Positions 59,225 to 64,000 of a stretch of DNA of 64,000 nucleotides are shown piece after piece. The stretch covers positions 31,407 to 95,406 of the forward strand of contig JAKQHY010000211.1 in the NCBI GenBank assembly GCA_029555965.1, given 5' to 3'. The stretch is from Chloroflexota bacterium. GTDB lineage: Bacteria; Chloroflexota; Anaerolineae; B4-G1; SLSP01. The notes under the pieces were generated by a model. That model worked only from the letters and a program-made list of their open reading frames with translations. It was not told where the DNA came from and ran no database searches. Made by a program: the position numbers and the translations under genes. Within the stretch, counting starts at the first letter, position 1. The number at the start of each line of letters is the position of its first letter.

Positions 59225-59412
59225 TGCGAGAAGCGTGCAATCTCACCAGGATTTACACAACCAGATAAAACCTCACCGCAGCGCACTGAGTTGACCGAGA
59301 TTTTAGTGCGTTTTCGAGTTCTCTCTATGGGTCTGACCCGCCGACGCCCCACACCTCAACCCACGGGACCACTCCCGTTGTATCCGTTTAATCCGTTGAT
59401 AAAGGATCCGCT

Positions 59413-61089
59413 ATGACCGATATACATTTTGACCGCTTTTACCGCCACACTGATCTGACCGCCATTCTGCACGCTTTTGCCGCGCAATATCCACACCTCG
59501 TGCAGGTGGCAAGCCTCGGCAAGAGCTACGAGGGCCGTGATATCTGGCTGGCGACGGTGACGAATACGGCTACCGGTGCGGACGGCGACAAGCCGGCCTT
59601 CTGGGTAGATGGCAACATCCACGCCACGGAGCTGTCCGCCTCGACCGCGTGCCTGTACCTGCTCCACAAGCTGGCGACAGGCTACGGCGCAGACCCCGAC
59701 CTCACGCGGCTGCTGGACACGCGCGCCTTCTACATCTGCCCGCGCGTCAACCCTGACGGCGCGGAGTGGGCGCTAGCGGACAAACCGCGCTACATCCGCT
59801 CCAGCACGCGCCCCTATCCCTACGACGAACAGCCGCTCGGCGGTTTGCTGGAAGAGGACGTGGACGACGACGGGCGCATCCTCACCATGCGCATCCCCGA
59901 TCCCAACGGGGCGTGGAAGGTCTGCCCGGAAGAGCCGCGCCTGATGATCCGCCGTGCTCCCACCGAAACCGGCGGGCAATACTACCGCCTGCTGCCCGAA
60001 GGCCCGGTCCACGATTACGATGGCGTGACAATTCAGGCCGAGGGTATCAAAGAGAAGCTCGATCTCAACCGCAACTTCCCGGCCGGGTGGCGGCAGGAAT
60101 ACCAGCAGAGCGGCGCCGGCCCGTTCCCCACCTCCGAGCCGGAGGCGCGTGCGACGGTGGCCTTCATCACATCTCATCTCAACATCACCGGCGGGATAGC
60201 CTTCCACACGTTCAGTGGCGTGCTGCTGCGTCCCTTCGACGACCGCGACGACAAGGAGATGCCCATCGAAGACCTGTGGACGTTCCAGAAGATCGGCGCG
60301 CAGGGCACGGAAATGACGGGCTATCCCAACGTCTCTGTCTACCATGACTTCCGCTACCACCCCAAAGAGGTCATCACGGGCGGCTTCGATACCTGGCTGT
60401 ACGACCACATGGGGATGTTCGCCTGGACGATTGAGATTTGGAGTCCACAGCGACAGGCGGGCATCACGGATTACAAGTTCATTGACTGGTATCGGGAGCA
60501 TCCGCTGGAAGACGATCTCAAGATGCTCAAGTGGAGCGACGAGGTGTTGGAAGGCAAAGGCTATGTGACCTGGTATCCGTTCGAGCACCCGCAGCTTGGG
60601 CCGGTGGAACTGGGGGGCTGGAATCAGCTTCACGCCTTCCGCAATCCCCCGCCGCAATTCTTGGAGAAGGAAATCGCGCCGTTGGTGGACTGGGCGATCT
60701 GGCACGCGCAGATTTCGCCCAAACTGGAGCTGTACGAGGTCAAAGTCACGCCGTTGGGCGGCGACGCCTACCATCTCCGCCTGGTGGTCCACAACACCGG
60801 CTGGCTGCCGGCCTACGTGACGAAGAACGCCGTGGAAAAGAAGATCGTGCGCGGCGCCATCGCCGAAATTGAATTGCCGGAAGGCGCGACGCTCGAAACC
60901 GGCAAGCCCCGCGAGGAGTTGGGGCAACTTGAGGGCCGTGCATACAAGCATCTCTACTTTGAGGATGACTACACCGACGACCGGGCCAAAGTCGAATGGG
61001 TCGTGCGCGCTCCGCAGGGCAGCGTGGTAAAGCTGACCGCGCGGCACGACCGGGCGGGGAAGGTCACGACGGAAGTGTTGCTCAAGTAG
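59413..61089 (+). CDS. M14-family zinc carboxypeptidase
   Basis: The 558-residue protein has the zinc ligands in VDGNIHATELSA (H70, E73), a third His in GGIAFHTFSGV, and the catalytic Glu in FAWTIEIWSP. ICPRVNPDGAEW and DLNRNFPAGW are typical M14 substrate-pocket segments. No signal peptide is visible, so it is likely cytoplasmic. The C-terminal 150 residues form a beta-rich domain. The 188-bp gap before it shows no clear promoter, and transcription may come from the regulator upstream. Confidence 0.92.
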   Translation: MTDIHFDRFYRHTDLTAILHAFAAQYPHLVQVASLGKSYEGRDIWLATVTNTATGADGDKPAFWVDGNIHATELSASTACLYLLHKLATGYGADPDLTRLLDTRAFYICPRVNPDGAEWALADKPRYIRSSTRPYPYDEQPLGGLLEEDVDDDGRILTMRIPDPNGAWKVCPEEPRLMIRRAPTETGGQYYRLLPEGPVHDYDGVTIQAEGIKEKLDLNRNFPAGWRQEYQQSGAGPFPTSEPEARATVAFITSHLNITGGIAFHTFSGVLLRPFDDRDDKEMPIEDLWTFQKIGAQGTEMTGYPNVSVYHDFRYHPKEVITGGFDTWLYDHMGMFAWTIEIWSPQRQAGITDYKFIDWYREHPLEDDLKMLKWSDEVLEGKGYVTWYPFEHPQLGPVELGGWNQLHAFRNPPPQFLEKEIAPLVDWAIWHAQISPKLELYEVKVTPLGGDAYHLRLVVHNTGWLPAYVTKNAVEKKIVRGAIAEIELPEGATLETGKPREELGQLEGRAYKHLYFEDDYTDDRAKVEWVVRAPQGSVVKLTARHDRAGKVTTEVLLK

Positions 61090-61183
61090 CGTGTGCGCGT
61101 GCGCTGCGGGGCCGGACCCGAAAGCCGTGATCCTTGTTCTCGCCCCCAAAAATGCCTGCTTGCGGTTAGATTTTGAGGAGTGA

Positions 61184-64000
61184 ATGATCAAAAAGGCCAA
61201 GCCTATTCATTGGACACTTCTGGCCCTGTTATTACTGGCCTTCGCCTTGCGCGTGATCGGGATTACCCAAGTCCCGCCGGGCCTGAGCGGCGACGAAAGT
61301 ATGAACGGCGCCGATGCCCAGGATGTGTGGGGCGGGGATCCCTTGCCGGTCTTTTTTCCCACCAACTACGGACGTGAAGCTTTTTTCCTCTACCTGATGG
61401 CGCTCGGCGCCAGGGTGTGGGGCGTCAGCGCGTTGACCATCCGTCTGCCGGCCATTCTTTGCGGAATGGCCGGGCTGGTCTTTACTTACGTCCTGCTCAA
61501 ACGGTTGTGGAATGAGCGCGTCGCTCTGCTCACGCTGGCACTGTTGAGCGTCTCGTTTTGGCCGATTTTTACCAGCCGCGTGGGGCTGCGCGCCGTCTCG
61601 CTTCTCCCCTGGGAGGCCTTGGGGCTTTACGCGCTGTGGCGCGGGTTGCGCGAGCGCCGCTGGGTGTGGTGGGGCGTGACCGGTCTGTCTCTGGGCATCT
61701 TGACCTATACGTACATCCCCGGTCGCTTCTTTGCTGTGGTCCCGTTGACATGGCTGGGCGTCTGCGCCGTGTTGGGAAAGTCGCGCCCCTGGGAGGGCGC
61801 TGCGCGGGGGAAAGTCTGGGGCGGTTTGCTGCTCGCCGCCGGCCTGGCCCTGCTCATCTTCGCCCCGTTTGGTCGCTTCATTGCGCAACACCCGGAACAG
61901 GCCAATCAACGGATTCAGGAGTTAAACGGCGTTTTGCAACAACTCAGAGCCGGAAATTTCCGCCCGGCCTGGCAATCCATCTACAAAACCCTGGGGATGT
62001 TTACCTTTCAGGGCGAGCGCGATTGGTATTATAACGTCTCCGGTCGCCCGCTCTTTGATGGGATCACCGGGATGTTCTTTTACGCCGGCGTGTTGCTGGC
62101 GCTCTTCCGGCTGCGTGAGCCGCGCAGCCAACTGCTCTTGATCTGGGCCGGCGTCATGCTCGCGCCCAGTATGCTGGCCGTGGGCGCGCCGTCTGTCTTG
62201 CGGGCGACCGGCGCGCAAATTCCCCTCTACGTTTTCCCGGCCTTAGCCTGCGACGCGTTGTGGCGCCGGCTTGATGCGTATGCCGCCCGTCACCCCGCCG
62301 CCGGGCTGCTGCGACTTCAACGCCACTTCGGGTGGATCGCGGCCCTGGGCCTGGGCCTCGTCGCCCTGCGAGATGGACAGGCGTATTTCGTCCAATGGGC
62401 GCAGGAACCGCGCACGCGCGAAATTTACCGCGCCGGTCTCGCGCAAATCGGCGCGGCCCTGGACGCGCACATGCCGTTGCCAGACAATGCCCAGGTGTTT
62501 GTTGGCTGCGACTACGCCGCCGATCTATGCCGGGACATGGTGCGCTTCCAGACTCGTTACACCGGCCCCATCCACTGGTTCGTAGGGCGGCACGCGCTGA
62601 TCTTCCCCCAAACAGCCAGCGGCGCGGGGGATGTGTTTTATTTCTTGGGCGATGCGTTGCCGCCCGACGCTATCCTCCACCCCTGGCGTCAAATGGGCGA
62701 TGGGTTCACCGCGCCCCGCGCGCGCAATGGCGCGTTTGAATCGGCCGTTATGCACATCCCGGCAGAGCGCCGCTCCCAACTCCCTTGGACGCCTGAATCG
62801 CCGTTGGCAGGGCAGTTTCAGAATGGGATTACCCTGCTGGGCTATGATCTCCCGTCGGAGGCGGCGCGAGGACAGGAGGTTATGTTGATAGTTTACTGGC
62901 GCGCGCCAGACATCCTTGACGCAGCGGGCAATGCGCCACTGTGGTTTCACCTCAGACTCAAAGATGCTCAAGGGAATGTCTGGGACGAGCGGGCCAATCT
63001 GCTCCCTTATCAGCCGTGGGATTGGGCGGCCGGCGATGGGGTCGCGCAAACCATCGGCTTCCCGATTCCGCCGGACGCCCCCCCCGTCGCCCTGTACCTG
63101 GATTTTGGCTTGGAGCAAGCGGGACACCCATTGTCCTACATCCCGGCTGCCGGGGAGGTGACGACTGCCGCGACGCTCGGTCCGCTTCAGGCAACCGGCG
63201 CGCCGGTAACGCCGCCGCCGGATTCGGCTACACGCCTGGGATTGGCAGGCGAGATCGCTCTGGGGGATGTACTGATGATCGGTATGGCCCGCCCCGGTGA
63301 ACGCTTGAGCACGACGCTGCACTGGTACGCGCTGGCAGCGCCTCGCGCTGATTACGCCCTGCGCTTTCAATGGCGGCAGGGCGACTGCGCCGGGCCGGTC
63401 GTGCATACGGAGAGTGCGCCGTTGTTGCTTGACCTTTATCCCACCTCGCGCTGGCAGCCCGGCGAGTCCTTGCGCAGCACTCACGCTCCGATTATCCCCA
63501 GGGAGCTGGCGCCCGGCCAGTACGGGGTCGCGCTGGATTTAGTCCCCGTATCGCAAGCCGAGGCCGCGCCGCCATCTGTTGCCACCGCCTGTTATCCCCT
63601 GATCTTGAGTGGGCGCATACCATTGCTTACCGTCCCCGCTATTCCCTATCCGCACCGGCAAATGCTTTCGGACGGTATCCAGTTGTTGGGCTATGATCTT
63701 GCGCCGCCGGGGCCGCTGCATCCAGGCGACTCCGTCCAAGTCACGCTATACTGGCAGGCGACCGCGGCGCCCAGTACCGGCTACACCGTCTTTGTCCACC
63801 TCTACCGGCCGGATGGACAACTGGCCGGGCAACACGACGGGCCTCCTTGTGAAGGGGAGTGCCCCACATTCTCGTGGGTGACCGAGGAAATCTTGGTGGA
63901 TACGCATCGTTTCACTATTGATTCCACTGCCTCGCCCGGCGATTATCGCCTGGGGGTGGGGATGTACAGCCCGACCTCGTTGGAACGCCTGCCCATCCCT
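61184..64000 (+). CDS. GT39-family membrane glycosyltransferase with C-terminal beta domains, cut by window edge
   Basis: The reading frame is open from ATG 61184 to the window end (939 codons). The N-terminal half has about ten membrane helices, with an early acidic pair (LSGDESMNGADAQDV) and the segment FTSRVGLRAVSLLPWEALGL, as in GT39/RgtB-like transferases. From about residue 540 the protein is soluble, with at least two repeated beta-sandwich units (ITLLGYDLPSEAARGQEVML and IQLLGYDLAPPGPLHPGDSV, each followed by a WRAPD/YWQAT-like strand). Such tails are common in Chloroflexota GT39 proteins and probably face outward. The start follows TTGAGGAG. Confidence 0.82.
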   Translation, partial: MIKKAKPIHWTLLALLLLAFALRVIGITQVPPGLSGDESMNGADAQDVWGGDPLPVFFPTNYGREAFFLYLMALGARVWGVSALTIRLPAILCGMAGLVFTYVLLKRLWNERVALLTLALLSVSFWPIFTSRVGLRAVSLLPWEALGLYALWRGLRERRWVWWGVTGLSLGILTYTYIPGRFFAVVPLTWLGVCAVLGKSRPWEGAARGKVWGGLLLAAGLALLIFAPFGRFIAQHPEQANQRIQELNGVLQQLRAGNFRPAWQSIYKTLGMFTFQGERDWYYNVSGRPLFDGITGMFFYAGVLLALFRLREPRSQLLLIWAGVMLAPSMLAVGAPSVLRATGAQIPLYVFPALACDALWRRLDAYAARHPAAGLLRLQRHFGWIAALGLGLVALRDGQAYFVQWAQEPRTREIYRAGLAQIGAALDAHMPLPDNAQVFVGCDYAADLCRDMVRFQTRYTGPIHWFVGRHALIFPQTASGAGDVFYFLGDALPPDAILHPWRQMGDGFTAPRARNGAFESAVMHIPAERRSQLPWTPESPLAGQFQNGITLLGYDLPSEAARGQEVMLIVYWRAPDILDAAGNAPLWFHLRLKDAQGNVWDERANLLPYQPWDWAAGDGVAQTIGFPIPPDAPPVALYLDFGLEQAGHPLSYIPAAGEVTTAATLGPLQATGAPVTPPPDSATRLGLAGEIALGDVLMIGMARPGERLSTTLHWYALAAPRADYALRFQWRQGDCAGPVVHTESAPLLLDLYPTSRWQPGESLRSTHAPIIPRELAPGQYGVALDLVPVSQAEAAPPSVATACYPLILSGRIPLLTVPAIPYPHRQMLSDGIQLLGYDLAPPGPLHPGDSVQVTLYWQATAAPSTGYTVFVHLYRPDGQLAGQHDGPPCEGECPTFSWVTEEILVDTHRFTIDSTASPGDYRLGVGMYSPTSLERLPIP

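Noticed and set aside
59773..61200. Minus-strand open frame of 475 codons opposite the M14 peptidase
   Set aside because: Shadow of a well-supported gene, with no recognisable motif or ribosome site.

Overview
The window looks like a chromosome fragment of a GC-rich member of the Chloroflexota (Anaerolineae or a relative). This is inferred from gene content and architecture only: a fused formiminotransferase-cyclodeaminase, a cyclase-ATPase-TPR giant, an AmaP-ScpB pair, GT39 enzymes with C-terminal beta-sandwich extensions, and many heptameric tandem repeats between genes. No rRNA, tRNA or CRISPR array was seen. Two GT39-type membrane glycosyltransferase genes run off the two ends, so neither is complete.

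Layout. 1-6.6 kb (minus): a GT39 enzyme with its likely lipid-linked donor synthase (GT2), then a cyclase/AAA/TPR signalling ATPase overlapping an NYN-domain protein. 6.8-8.9 kb (plus): a YkvA-like membrane protein and FtcD. 9-11.5 kb (minus): KptA, a TtcA-like PP-loop protein and RfbB. 11.6-35.3 kb (plus): one long signalling locus that is the main interest of the window. 35.3-39 kb (minus): a three-PAS hybrid kinase and a MEDS-domain protein. 39-46.9 kb: a sucrose-phosphate-synthase-like GT4, a secreted four-PA14 protein, two single-domain response regulators, CinA-like, adenosine-specific kinase, a helical-repeat protein and a Nudix hydrolase. 46.9-58.1 kb (minus): a fused amidotransferase-like/flippase-like membrane protein, ScpB, AmaP, UbiD, ThiI, a putative sortase substrate, YggT, YggS, ClpP and trigger factor. 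58.2-58.4 kb: a 185-bp MITE with a 9-bp target duplication. 58.6-64 kb (plus): a SufR-like regulator, an M14 carboxypeptidase and the second GT39.

The 11.6-35.3 kb locus interleaves two sensory machines that are usually separate. One is a chemosensory array: CheW, CheR-TPR, CheW, a membrane MCP without a periplasmic domain, CheA-REC, CheY-like proteins and two CheBs. The other is a stressosome: three RsbR paralogues with GAF, PAS and GAF-PAS sensors, RsbS, two intact RsbT kinases, a third degenerate RsbT-like protein and an RsbX-like phosphatase. A receiver-adenylate cyclase sits between the first two RsbR genes, with all recognisable catalytic residues present, so cAMP is a plausible output. 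No RsbU, sigma factor, flagellar or pilus gene is present. Several parts are visibly degenerate (a pseudo-receiver, a CheB with a dead receiver, the pseudo-RsbT), which suggests allosteric rather than phosphotransfer roles.

The intergenic DNA is unusual. Heptameric repeats (GTTAGGA, GGGAGTA, GTGAAAC and others) occur as opposed pairs that could form hairpins, and in several genes the first repeat unit supplies the stop codon. A leader of about 150 bp is duplicated upstream of amaP and ubiD.
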